This document shows positions 6,380 to 14,090 of a DNA stretch of 15,200 nucleotides, piece after piece (positions within the stretch are counted from its first letter, which is position 1; each line of letters opens with the position of its first letter). The position numbers were made by a program, and so were the translations under genes. The notes beneath the pieces were generated by a model. That model saw only the letters and a program-made list of their open reading frames with translations. It did no database searches and was not told the DNA's origin. This DNA comes from an uncultured Flavobacteriia bacterium (lineage in GTDB: Bacteria > Bacteroidota > Bacteroidia > Flavobacteriales > Flavobacteriaceae): NCBI GenBank assembly GCA_946482495.1, contig CAMLRV010000029.1:1-15200 (forward strand). The letters run 5' to 3'.

Positions 6380-8644
6380 TTACTTCTTCATATTATTTAA
6401 AGCTTTTTCAAATTCTTCAGCATTGATTTTTTTTGCTTTAGCAATAGTAACTGCTTTGGTTTGAATGACAATAGCTTCTGATTTTCTTCCAACTGCAAAA
6501 TATAATTGCCCTAACGTGTCTAATGAATGTGGATTGTTTTTTTCAACAATATTTGATAATTCTGACCATTTGATGGCTCTATCAAAATTTTTTGTTTGGT
6601 TCGTTTCAAAAATATCCCAAGCTTGAGCATTAAATAGTGTGTTGATTTGATTTTTATAGCTTTCCCAATCCATCGCGTAATCAAGATCAGGAGTAAGATT
6701 ACTAAATTGAGCGTCAATGTTTTCAAAAATAGGCTTGTCGTTAACCAAAGTAGTGTAGTATAAATCAATCAATTTATTAGCTTCTTCAGAAGCTTTTTCT
6801 TTTTCATTGAAGTTGTTGACTGCATTTTGTATGATTCCGAAATTATTTCCTGAATAAGAAATTAAACCTGCTGCAATTGCGTTATAAGCTTGAGCATCTG
6901 GATTGTTTTCCGGTTTTTCATAAATGATATTACTTAAAATTGTGGCAATTTTAGTTTTGTTATTTGCGTCTTCGTTATATTTTAAAATATAATTGATGTA
7001 TTTAAGTTCTTGTTTGTTATTGCTATTATTTGCATTTTTAAACAAATCAAAATTAGTATGATTTCCAGAAATTTCACCTAATAAAATATTCACTAATTCA
7101 TAATTCACTATGTTTTTAGAATTATAATAGTCGAAAATTGTATTTAACTTTTCCATTAATACTTTTTCTGAAATTTCAGGTATACTGTATTTGAAATCAT
7201 GGTTTTCATAGGCTACGGCTGTACTATCCATAACAGTTGCTGCAGCTTCATCTTCATCATAATATTTATCTAAAACTGCAGGTTTTGCAGGAGAATCATC
7301 ACTTAAGTTATTGTAGTAATAAGGCGAAGTTGAAAAATCTTTATAATTTGTATTTAATTTTTTAGTTAATTCTGGAATATCTGTTTTTTTATTTGCAACT
7401 AAATTAGACAATATAATAGTGTTTTCAGTTTGTTTTAATTTGTCATTTACATAAGAAGAAGCATATGAGAAATTGTAAGTAATGTCAATTAATCTTTTTT
7501 CTGAAATAGCAATCACTTTTCCATCTTTATTTAAAATGACTATGGATTTGTCTTTTATTTTGTTTTTCTTGAAAAAAGATTCGTCACTTTTTGTCGCTAA
7601 ATAAAAATTAAAATTGTCATAAGAAGCATCATATTCTGTATACATCGCATTACCAATACCGGTATTGTATTCTTCAATCAAATTGTTAAAAAGTCTCTCA
7701 GCATTCTTGTCTTTTAAATTGTAATATACAAATAGGTATTTTTGAGTGGTATCTTTTTTAATATTTAGTAATGCTTCTTTAAAGTTTTTCTCAATTTTTG
7801 CTTTAAATTCAAATCTATTATTACTATAATTATCATCATCTATATAGGCTACTGTTGTATCAACTTCCACTGAAGCACTATCTGAAAACATGTTAAATCT
7901 GTCTTTTTTACCTGGAAATGTCCAGTTTTTTTCTACAGATTTTGAAGCTGGTTTTTCAAAAATATTGGTTTCTGCTAACTTCTTTTTGTTGACAAACTTC
8001 ATTGGTTTTTTCTCTATAACTACATTTATAGATTGATCGTCATTGATGTTACCAGCTAATTTTAAATTGTCAAATAAAGAAACGTTGTTTTCAATTATCA
8101 TTTCAGTAGCATCTGATGGAATGATATATTTTTCAATTTTAGTTTCTTTGGTAATATCAACAGCTAAATAAACAGCATATGGTTTTTCGATTTCAAAAGA
8201 GAAAAAAATGTTCTCATTTTCATAAAATGAATCTTTTAAATCTTGATTACTTTCATTTTCTTCAAGGTATTCGTAAAGGTTTCTATATGTTATTTCTCCA
8301 TTTTCTTTACTTTGGATACCAAAATATTCGTTGTTTAAATATCCCGACATTAAAGATGGTTTTACCGAAATCTTTAATTGTTTCTCTTTAGATTGGTTTT
8401 TAGCAAATTTAATATTGTAGAAATTTTTTTGTTTTGACTCTTGTGATTCATTAAAAACTACAGAATCGTTAACGAACTCGTATGTACCTCCAAACACAAA
8501 CAATTGATATGTTTTGTCATCGTTTAATAATAAGTTAACTCCTGGAGAACTTTTATCCACTGAAATGTATTCGCCCGTAGATGGTTTAGTTTGTGCATTT
8601 GCAAATTGTAAGAAACATGCAAAAATTAGAATGATTTTTTTCAT
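6380..8644 (-). CDS. Exported protein with possible cysteine-free thioredoxin-like domain and C-terminal TPR-like end
   Basis: I do not recognise a named family. The 754-residue protein starts with a clear signal peptide (MKKIILIFACFLQFANAQ, cleavage near residue 17-18), so it is periplasmic or surface exposed. Residues about 20-290 look beta-rich and lysine-rich. Residues about 300-390 (from KYLFVYYN to KSIVILNKDGKVIAISEK) resemble the strand-helix-strand and Asp-Gly-Lys hairpin of thioredoxin-like folds, but the site where CxxC would lie reads YNLKDK and the mature protein has no cysteine at all, so it cannot be a disulfide reductase. The rest is mostly helical; residues 693-750 (SLDTLGQLYFAVGRKSEAI) resemble a TPR. 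The gene is monocistronic, with terminators on both sides. The thioredoxin and TPR readings are inference from pattern; the ORF itself and its export are well supported. Confidence 0.85.
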   Translation of the reverse strand: MKKIILIFACFLQFANAQTKPSTGEYISVDKSSPGVNLLLNDDKTYQLFVFGGTYEFVNDSVVFNESQESKQKNFYNIKFAKNQSKEKQLKISVKPSLMSGYLNNEYFGIQSKENGEITYRNLYEYLEENESNQDLKDSFYENENIFFSFEIEKPYAVYLAVDITKETKIEKYIIPSDATEMIIENNVSLFDNLKLAGNINDDQSINVVIEKKPMKFVNKKKLAETNIFEKPASKSVEKNWTFPGKKDRFNMFSDSASVEVDTTVAYIDDDNYSNNRFEFKAKIEKNFKEALLNIKKDTTQKYLFVYYNLKDKNAERLFNNLIEEYNTGIGNAMYTEYDASYDNFNFYLATKSDESFFKKNKIKDKSIVILNKDGKVIAISEKRLIDITYNFSYASSYVNDKLKQTENTIILSNLVANKKTDIPELTKKLNTNYKDFSTSPYYYNNLSDDSPAKPAVLDKYYDEDEAAATVMDSTAVAYENHDFKYSIPEISEKVLMEKLNTIFDYYNSKNIVNYELVNILLGEISGNHTNFDLFKNANNSNNKQELKYINYILKYNEDANNKTKIATILSNIIYEKPENNPDAQAYNAIAAGLISYSGNNFGIIQNAVNNFNEKEKASEEANKLIDLYYTTLVNDKPIFENIDAQFSNLTPDLDYAMDWESYKNQINTLFNAQAWDIFETNQTKNFDRAIKWSELSNIVEKNNPHSLDTLGQLYFAVGRKSEAIVIQTKAVTIAKAKKINAEEFEKALNNMKK

Positions 8645-8666
8645 TTTGAAGTCGTAAATTTTTATG

Positions 8667-8698
8667 TAAAAGTATTTAAATTTTTAATATCAAAACAA
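8667..8698 (-). promoter_or_regulatory. Possible promoter of the 754-residue exported protein gene
   Basis: The minus strand reads TACTTTTA at 8667-8674, one base from TAnnTTTG, with a TTG at 8696-8698 spaced by 21 nt (a second TTG gives a 16-nt spacer). It is 22 bases from the ATG at 8644. The -33 candidate touches the edge of the upstream terminator stem, so the call is tentative. Confidence 0.35.
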
Positions 8699-8730
8699 AA
8701 AAATCCCGACTTATTTGTCGGGATTTTTTT
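8697..8730 (-). terminator. Intrinsic terminator after the outer-membrane barrel gene
   Basis: Perfect 14-bp inverted repeat (arms 8697-8710 and 8717-8730) with a 6-nt loop and a GTCGGGA/TCCCGAC core followed by a U-run on the minus strand. It begins 35 nt after the barrel gene stop at 8766 and separates it from the downstream exported protein gene. Its AAAAAATCCC arm start is the same as in the terminator at 6335-6370. Confidence 0.88.
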
Positions 8731-8765
8731 AAATATTTTCTTACACTTTGTAAGTTGTTATTTTG

Positions 8766-11504
8766 CTATAAGTTATACTTTAAACTCAAAATAATATAAC
8801 GTGGTTGTACATAATAACTCGAGAAATTTGTAGAACCTCCTAAAGCATTAAAAGTGTTATCGTTTAATGATTTTGTGTCAAGAATGTTTGTAGCACTTAA
8901 TTTGTATTCTAACTTACTATCTTTTTTCTGATATGATAATGAAGCCGTTAAGAAATCGTATTCTGTGTCAATAGTTTTTGCTTTATTTCTGTTGTGATAA
9001 AAACTATATTCAGATGTAAATGAAAAGGCATCTAAAAAGAAATATTCTAAAGTTACAGAAGGATTATCTACATAATTTACTTGATCTTGAAAGTCGTTAA
9101 CAGTATAATCGTAAGCTAATTCTAAGTTTGGTAATTTTTTGAAGTTGGTAGAAAAATCTATGCTATAACTTTGTGTAAATGATTCCGTTGTTTGTATGTA
9201 TTCTGATTTATCTAGATTTTGTCGAATGTTATTGTTTTTGCTCCAAGCTAAATTAGCACCTGCATTTGCTTTATAATATCTTGCAAAAGAACGACCGTAA
9301 TTAAACATACCTGAAATCGACTCTTGCGGGAAATTAGAATTAAGATTCGCAGAACTTGAAATTTGATTTAAACTTGGTGTTAACAATGCTTTATTTGTAA
9401 TAATGTCTGTTTGTCTCGTATACATAAAGTTAGCAAAAATGTTTTCCATGTTAAACATACTAAACTTAAAGAAACGTAATGAGTGTACTTGAGAAACAGA
9501 ATTTTCTAAGTAACGATTTCCGCTGTATAAACTGTTGTAGTTAGAAAACACATAGCCTTGAGCTAGTTTATTAATATCAGTAAAGTTATTTGTTAACGAA
9601 AAATTATACGTTAATGATTGTGATTTTTTAATTTGCCACAACGCGTAGAAATCTGGTAACACTCTATTGAAACTCATTTTATTTGAGCTGTCTAATTGGG
9701 AGTCTTTGGTATTGAATTGGTGGAATGAAACTCCAGGATTGAAAGTAAATTTTCCTTTTAATATTTTATAATGTACTCCAACAAATGCATCATTAAAAGC
9801 ATAATTTACATCATTTGTATTAGTTACATCTGTTAAATCATTTCGTGTTTCATTATCCAATATTTGGAACATATTTGAATTGAAGTTTTGATAAGAATAG
9901 GTGTTTCCAACAGTCACATTAATGTTAGTTTTTGGAGTCACCATATAGTAATAATCAAATTTCGAATCCGTTTTATTAGTTCTTACAAAACGATTTTGAT
10001 TGATATTGTTTCTGATTTGAGATTCATCATATCCTGATAGTATAGATTGACCAGTATTTATATCAGGAAAAGGCACCATTTGTAAGTTGGCATTGTAAAA
10101 TGGATCTTCTTGTTGGTATAAATTTTGTAATTCAAAAGCAAAAACATTCTTGTCATTTAATGTATAATAATAGTTTAGGTTTTGATTTACAGATAAAGGT
10201 TTCTGACTTTTTTGGGTATAAATATCACCTTGTAAACTTGAAAATACACTTTGATTTTCTAATTGATCTGATGTTTTTAATAAGGCATCATAATCTAAAT
10301 GTACTTTTGTTGAAGGCACATAACTTGAGCTTAATTTAAATAAACCTAAATTGGTTTTTTGTTTAGAAAAATCCTGACGATTTTCTGTAACATTGATAGT
10401 AGTTCCGTTTGGTAATTTATCAGTACGATTGTAAATGTTGTCTGTTTGTAAATCGGTTTTATTGTATGAGTAAATTCCGAATCCACTAATTGTCCAAGCT
10501 TTTGAAGGGTTGTACGAGAAGTTTGCGGCTCCAAATTTTGCATCAATATTTTTTGCACGATTGTTTCTCATCCCCATAATTCCTAAATCGTTAGAAGTTA
10601 CATTAAAACTAGAACCTCCTTTTTTCATCATGTTCTTAAAACCACCTGTGAATTTAAAATAATCTTGCATGGTTAGTGGTAATTCACCAATATTGTTCAA
10701 GTTTCCAATTAAATTGACACTGTATTTTGGACTGTAATAAAACAATTTAGGATTTAAAATGCTTCTGTTTTCGGTATCAGCAACACCAGCTCCAGCCATC
10801 ATATCTCCAAACCAGAAATTCTTTTTACCTTCTTTCAGTTTGATATTAAGTGCCACATTGTCTTCATTGTTTTCTAAACCTTTTAAGTTAGAAACCTCGT
10901 TGTAATTTCTTAAAACCTGAATTTTATCTAAAGCATCTGCAGGGATATTTTTAGTAGCAATTTTTGTATCACCATCAAAAAAATCTTTCCCTTCTACCAT
11001 TACTTTTTGCACTTTTTTACCTTCAACTTCAATTTCTCCATCTTTATTTACAGAAACTCCAGGTAATTTTTTTAATACATCTTCTAATTTCTTTTCTGTT
11101 CCATTTGTAAATGAATCCGAATTGTAAATGATAGTATCACCGCTAATTCTTACAGGCATTTCTTTAACAATTTCAACTGTTTCAATAGTACTGTTACTTG
11201 TTAAAACAATATCAAAAGACATATTTTCTTTAGTGGTAGTAATTTTTTTCTCAAAAGGAGCATAACCCACATACCCCGCTTTGATTATATACTCGGTATT
11301 GGCTTTTAAGTTTAAAGAAAATTCTCCTTTTTCACTTGTGATGTTATAAGCATCCATAGCTTTTGTAGCTTGATTTACTGCCATAACATTGGCAGTTTCT
11401 ATCACTATATTGTCAGTGTCTTTAAGTATTCCTGTTACTTTAACAGATTGTGCGTAAATAGATCCTGAAAGTAAAATGGCTAATAGTAAAATTATTTTTT
11501 TCAT
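8766..11504 (-). CDS. TonB-receptor-like outer-membrane beta-barrel protein with CarboxypepD_reg domain
   Basis: A 912-residue outer-membrane protein. In order: signal peptide (MKKIILLLAILLSGSIYAQ, 1-19); a carboxypeptidase-regulatory-like beta-sandwich at about 20-105 (VTGILKDTDN...GYVGYAPFEKKI); a TonB-receptor plug-like region at about 108-225 with DVLKKLPGVSVNKDGEIEV and VMVEGKDFFDGD; then a long barrel of alternating aromatic strands ending in ILSLKYNL, a typical C-terminal strand. This matches the Bacteroidota outer-membrane barrel family with CarboxypepD_reg (OMP_b-brl_3 type) rather than SusC: there is no SusD gene nearby. Transport of some ligand is likely but the substrate is unknown, and I cannot identify a TonB box with confidence. 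It follows a GLPGLI-family gene by 76 nt on the same strand, a pairing common in this phylum, and ends at a strong terminator. Confidence 0.9.
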   Translation of the reverse strand: MKKIILLLAILLSGSIYAQSVKVTGILKDTDNIVIETANVMAVNQATKAMDAYNITSEKGEFSLNLKANTEYIIKAGYVGYAPFEKKITTTKENMSFDIVLTSNSTIETVEIVKEMPVRISGDTIIYNSDSFTNGTEKKLEDVLKKLPGVSVNKDGEIEVEGKKVQKVMVEGKDFFDGDTKIATKNIPADALDKIQVLRNYNEVSNLKGLENNEDNVALNIKLKEGKKNFWFGDMMAGAGVADTENRSILNPKLFYYSPKYSVNLIGNLNNIGELPLTMQDYFKFTGGFKNMMKKGGSSFNVTSNDLGIMGMRNNRAKNIDAKFGAANFSYNPSKAWTISGFGIYSYNKTDLQTDNIYNRTDKLPNGTTINVTENRQDFSKQKTNLGLFKLSSSYVPSTKVHLDYDALLKTSDQLENQSVFSSLQGDIYTQKSQKPLSVNQNLNYYYTLNDKNVFAFELQNLYQQEDPFYNANLQMVPFPDINTGQSILSGYDESQIRNNINQNRFVRTNKTDSKFDYYYMVTPKTNINVTVGNTYSYQNFNSNMFQILDNETRNDLTDVTNTNDVNYAFNDAFVGVHYKILKGKFTFNPGVSFHQFNTKDSQLDSSNKMSFNRVLPDFYALWQIKKSQSLTYNFSLTNNFTDINKLAQGYVFSNYNSLYSGNRYLENSVSQVHSLRFFKFSMFNMENIFANFMYTRQTDIITNKALLTPSLNQISSSANLNSNFPQESISGMFNYGRSFARYYKANAGANLAWSKNNNIRQNLDKSEYIQTTESFTQSYSIDFSTNFKKLPNLELAYDYTVNDFQDQVNYVDNPSVTLEYFFLDAFSFTSEYSFYHNRNKAKTIDTEYDFLTASLSYQKKDSKLEYKLSATNILDTKSLNDNTFNALGGSTNFSSYYVQPRYIILSLKYNL

Positions 11505-11532
11505 AAAAAAATAGGCAATTATTGTATAAATT

Positions 11533-11556
11533 TAAGTCGCTTTTAAAAGCGACTTA
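11533..11556. promoter_or_regulatory. 24-bp perfect palindrome between the GLPGLI gene and the barrel gene
   Basis: A perfect palindrome with half-sites TAAGTCGCTTTT / AAAAGCGACTTA lies in the 76-nt gap between two same-strand genes. A T-run follows it on the plus strand, while on the minus strand (the direction of both genes) the downstream sequence is only weakly U-rich. It could act as a leaky terminator or attenuator, an mRNA stabiliser or processing hairpin, or a DNA operator; the sequence does not decide. Confidence 0.6.
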
Positions 11557-11580
11557 TTTTTTTGAATTTTATGTTTTAGA

Positions 11581-12489
11581 TTATCTTCCCATTCTAATTT
11601 GCATTCCTCTTCCACCACCTGGTCCGCCTCCCATTTCTTGCATTTCTTTCATTTTCTTAATCATGATGTCGTCAAATTGTTTTTGAGTCACTTTGTCACC
11701 ACCTGTTGGCGCTTTAATTTCCACTTTATCTTTAACGTTCATTACCAATTTCGAACACATAATAACCGTTTTTCCATCGTTTACTTCCATAATTAAACCT
11801 GGTAATCCCCAATATTCATCTGGACCTTGGTTTACTGGAATTTCTGGACAATACCAAGCTGTAACAGTAATTTCTTTTGGCATTTCTATTTCATCGAAAA
11901 AGTTGGTTTTCTTTTCGTCTTTTTTCTCTGTAGTGGCTTTTTCGTCTGTTTTAACTTCTTCTTTTTTCTTTTCTTCTTTTCTTCTATAGTTTCTAAAATC
12001 AGATTTACTAGCTTCTTTTACGGCAGTTGCTTTAAAACAAGTGTAATCACCAATTTTTTTAGATTCTTCAGTTAAAACCCATTTTAAATTCGGTAGAGAA
12101 TCTTTAATTAAAAATTCTTTTCCAAAAACTTCTTTGTCAACAGTATATAGTTTTTCTTTTACGTTTTTGAAGTACGTTCCACCGCCACCCATGAAGCTAG
12201 CCATCATTCTTCCACCTCCACCTTGTCCAGGAGCATCTAATTTTTCTTCTTCTTTATAAATTGAAGCGGATTTATCGAAATTTAGAATAAACGTTTTTTC
12301 AAACATTTTCTTCATTCTTTCCATAATTTGCGTTTTCATTTCTGGTGTAATGTCTTTATTACCTTCGAAGTTCTTAGCGAAATCAGCTGTAGAAGTTTTC
12401 GATTCATAAACAGCCATTCCTTGGAAATCTTTTTGTGCAGATGCTATAAAAGTGGATAAACCAATTAGAGCTAGAAATATTTTTCTCAT
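11581..12489 (-). CDS. GLPGLI family protein, exported
   Basis: A 302-residue protein with signal peptide MRKIFLALIGLSTFIASAQ and the family signature GLPGLI at residues 228-233 (in DEYWGLPGLIMEVNDG), the mark of the Bacteroidota GLPGLI/Porph_ging family. Other family features are the early strand GMAVYESKTS and the WVLTEESKKIGDYTCFKA segment. The molecular function of the family is not established; members are often encoded beside TonB-receptor-like barrels, as here. Three low-complexity stretches stand out: Gly/Met-rich 87-104, Lys/Glu-rich 169-194, and a Met- then Gly-rich C-terminus at 275-302 (KKMKEMQEMGGGPGGGRGM). These look like flexible or ligand-contacting segments. The ATG at 12489 gives the signal peptide directly. 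It is first in its unit and divergent from the gene at 12585. Confidence 0.92.
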   Translation of the reverse strand: MRKIFLALIGLSTFIASAQKDFQGMAVYESKTSTADFAKNFEGNKDITPEMKTQIMERMKKMFEKTFILNFDKSASIYKEEEKLDAPGQGGGGRMMASFMGGGGTYFKNVKEKLYTVDKEVFGKEFLIKDSLPNLKWVLTEESKKIGDYTCFKATAVKEASKSDFRNYRRKEEKKKEEVKTDEKATTEKKDEKKTNFFDEIEMPKEITVTAWYCPEIPVNQGPDEYWGLPGLIMEVNDGKTVIMCSKLVMNVKDKVEIKAPTGGDKVTQKQFDDIMIKKMKEMQEMGGGPGGGRGMQIRMGR

Positions 12490-12512
12490 TTTTTATGATA
12501 TTTTTTCGTTTA

Positions 12513-12548
12513 GTAACTATTTAGACTACAAAAACAAGAAATAGTTAC
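12513..12548. promoter_or_regulatory. Perfect 10-bp inverted repeat in a divergent promoter region
   Basis: Arms GTAACTATTT (12513-12522) and AAATAGTTAC (12539-12548) are exact reverse complements with a 16-nt spacer, 26 bp from arm to arm. They sit near the middle of the 95-bp gap between the start codons of the GLPGLI gene (minus) and the exported protein gene (plus). Position and symmetry suit an operator for a dimeric or tetrameric regulator controlling one or both genes. The spacer holds a near -7 box for the minus strand (TGTTTTTG). Confidence 0.5.
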
Positions 12549-12560
12549 ATCTTAATTTGT

Positions 12561-12568
12561 TATTTTTG
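12561..12568 (+). promoter_or_regulatory. Putative -7 promoter box for the exported protein / deoxynucleoside kinase unit
   Basis: TATTTTTG matches TAnnTTTG and lies 16 bases before the ATG at 12585. No TTG is seen at the usual -33 distance; the right arm of the inverted repeat at 12539-12548 lies just upstream of the box, where a bound protein would interfere with the polymerase. Confidence 0.45.
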
Positions 12569-12584
12569 TGTTAATATTATTTTT

Positions 12585-13346
12585 ATGAGAATTTTACTTT
12601 TATTTCTGATTACTTCGTTTTACTCTTTCGCTCAAAATATTGATTTTGAGAAAGTAGGAGTGAAGCCAGCTAAGTATGATGTTTTTTGGGGAAATGATAT
12701 TTCAGGAAACAATTACTTTTCTACGGGCAGCAATTTATATAAAATCACTTCGAACGACACCATAAATTATGCGAACTATAAGTTTGGTAAAATTTCAGGT
12801 ATAGAAACATTTAATATGCTTCAAACTGTAGTTTTTTATAAACAAAATAATGCATTTGTATTATTAGATGCCCAGTTTAATGAAATTAGTTCAACTATTT
12901 TCTCTGATATTAATTGTGAAATTTTAAAACCCGCATCACAAAATGAATTATGGTTTTATGATAATTTCAGTCAAAAATTTGGATTATATAATTTGAATTC
13001 GAAAACACATCGATTTCTTTCTATTCCTATTAATTTAAAAATTAAACATTGTTATTCTGATTATAACAATTTGTATTTTATTGATCAAGAGTATAATTAT
13101 TTTTCAATTGATAAATTTGGAAAAATTTACACCAAATCAGTTATAAGTAAGTTTGATAATATAAGTTTTTCTAATCAAGAATGTGTATATTTAGCTTTCG
13201 ACGAATTGTTTTATGTAGATTATTCACAATTGTTAATCGCACCGATAAATATTCGTGAAAAAATGATTAAAAATTTCTTCTATAAAGATGGAATTTTGTC
13301 TATTTTTACCGACTCTCAATTAATTACTTACCAAATAAAAAAATAG
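12585..13346 (+). CDS. Exported protein of unknown function, possibly beta-propeller-like
   Basis: I do not recognise a family. The 253-residue protein begins with a signal peptide (MRILLLFLITSFYSFAQ, cleavage about residue 16), so it is predicted to be exported. The rest is rich in aromatic residues and short strands with repeating patterns such as FSTGSNLYKITSNDTI, NELWFYDNFSQKFGLYNL and LYFIDQEYNYFSIDKFGKIY, which look like blades of a small beta-propeller, though I cannot show a full set. The stop is only 3 nt before the start of the deoxynucleoside kinase gene, so the two are probably translated from one mRNA. It is divergent from the GLPGLI gene. The ATG is the first after the -7 box and gives the signal peptide directly. 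Confidence 0.8.
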   Translation: MRILLLFLITSFYSFAQNIDFEKVGVKPAKYDVFWGNDISGNNYFSTGSNLYKITSNDTINYANYKFGKISGIETFNMLQTVVFYKQNNAFVLLDAQFNEISSTIFSDINCEILKPASQNELWFYDNFSQKFGLYNLNSKTHRFLSIPINLKIKHCYSDYNNLYFIDQEYNYFSIDKFGKIYTKSVISKFDNISFSNQECVYLAFDELFYVDYSQLLIAPINIREKMIKNFFYKDGILSIFTDSQLITYQIKK

Positions 13347-13349
13347 GAA

Positions 13350-13964
13350 ATGCATATAGCTGTTGCTGGAAATATTGGAGCTGGAAAAACTACTTTGACT
13401 AAAATGTTGGCTAAACATTTTAAATGGGAAGCTCATTTTGAAGATGTTGATGATAATCCGTATTTAGATGATTTTTATCATTCTATGGAAAGATGGAGTT
13501 TCAACTTGCAAATTTATTTCCTAAATAGTCGTTTCAGACAAATTTTGGACATTAGAAAAACAGGTAAAAAAACAATCCAAGATAGAACCATTTACGAAGA
13601 TGCTTTTATTTTTGCTCCCAATTTGCATGCTATGGGTTTAATGACGAATCGTGATTATACCAATTATAAATTGCTTTTTGATTTGATGGAAGATTTAGTT
13701 GGGCCACCAGATTTATTAATTTATTTACGCAGTTCGATTCCGAATTTAGTGAAGCAAATTCATATGCGTGGTCGCGATTATGAAAACACCATTTCAATTG
13801 AATATTTGAGTCGTTTGAACGAAAGATACGAAGCCTGGATTCAAACGTATGACAAAAGTAAATTGGTAATTATTGATGTGGATAATATTGATTATGTAAA
13901 CAATCCAGAAGATTTAGGAGAAATCATTAGAAAAATTGATGCTGAAATAAACGGATTGTTTTAA
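13350..13964 (+). CDS. Deoxynucleoside kinase (dGK/dCK family)
   Basis: A cytoplasmic nucleotide-salvage enzyme that phosphorylates a deoxynucleoside at the 5' position with ATP. The 204-residue length is typical of the bacterial dNK family. Motifs: P-loop GNIGAGKTT at residues 7-15, substrate-region NPYLDDFY at 36-43, DRTIYED at 78-84 (the family's DRS/DRT motif, with the nearby base-recognition helix), and the LID arginines in RGRDYE at 140-145. Base preference (dA, dG, dC) cannot be read with confidence. It starts 3 nt after the stop of the exported protein gene and is closed by a hairpin terminator just after its stop, so it is the last gene of a two-gene unit. The TAGGAA just before the ATG may look like a weak ribosome site but includes the previous stop codon. 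Confidence 0.95.
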   Translation: MHIAVAGNIGAGKTTLTKMLAKHFKWEAHFEDVDDNPYLDDFYHSMERWSFNLQIYFLNSRFRQILDIRKTGKKTIQDRTIYEDAFIFAPNLHAMGLMTNRDYTNYKLLFDLMEDLVGPPDLLIYLRSSIPNLVKQIHMRGRDYENTISIEYLSRLNERYEAWIQTYDKSKLVIIDVDNIDYVNNPEDLGEIIRKIDAEINGLF

Positions 13965-13969
13965 AATAT

Positions 13970-13997
13970 AAAAGCCTTGAGAAATCAAGGCTTTTTT
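13970..13997. terminator. Intrinsic terminator after the deoxynucleoside kinase gene
   Basis: Perfect 11-bp stem AAAAGCCTTGA / TCAAGGCTTTT with a GAAA tetraloop (13981-13984) and a run of T on the plus strand, starting 6 nt after the kinase stop. The minus strand is also U-rich after the stem, so it may also stop transcripts from the convergent glycoside hydrolase gene. Confidence 0.9.
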
Positions 13998-14003
13998 GTT
14001 TTT

Positions 14004-14090
14004 AGATTCTGAAATCGAAGATTCAACGAAGTTAAACAAGTTCAAAATGACAGACATATATTTTGTCAATCTGAATTTATTTCAGATTCT
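14004..14090. repeat. Imperfect long palindromic intergenic repeat
   Basis: Outer arms AGATTCTGAAAT (14004-14015) and ATTTCAGATTCT (14079-14090) pair at 11 of 12 positions, and inner arms TTCAAAATGACA (14041-14052) and TGTCAATCTGAA (around 14064-14075) pair at most positions. The right side contains copy 2 (14068-14091) of the 24-base element also seen at 6310. The layout suggests a decayed small palindromic intergenic unit between two convergent genes; its right arm runs into the stop codon of the glycoside hydrolase gene. Confidence 0.55.

Noticed and set aside
6335..8730. Similar AAAAAATCCC-type arms flanking the 754-residue gene, as ends of a mobile cassette
   Set aside because: Both are ordinary terminator hairpins with differing stems beyond the shared A-run and TCCC; no target duplication or transposase is visible.
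11599..12075. Overlapping plus-strand open frames opposite the GLPGLI gene
   Set aside because: Their products are Phe/Ser-rich mirror images of the Lys/Glu-rich stretch of the real gene, with no domain, promoter or signal.
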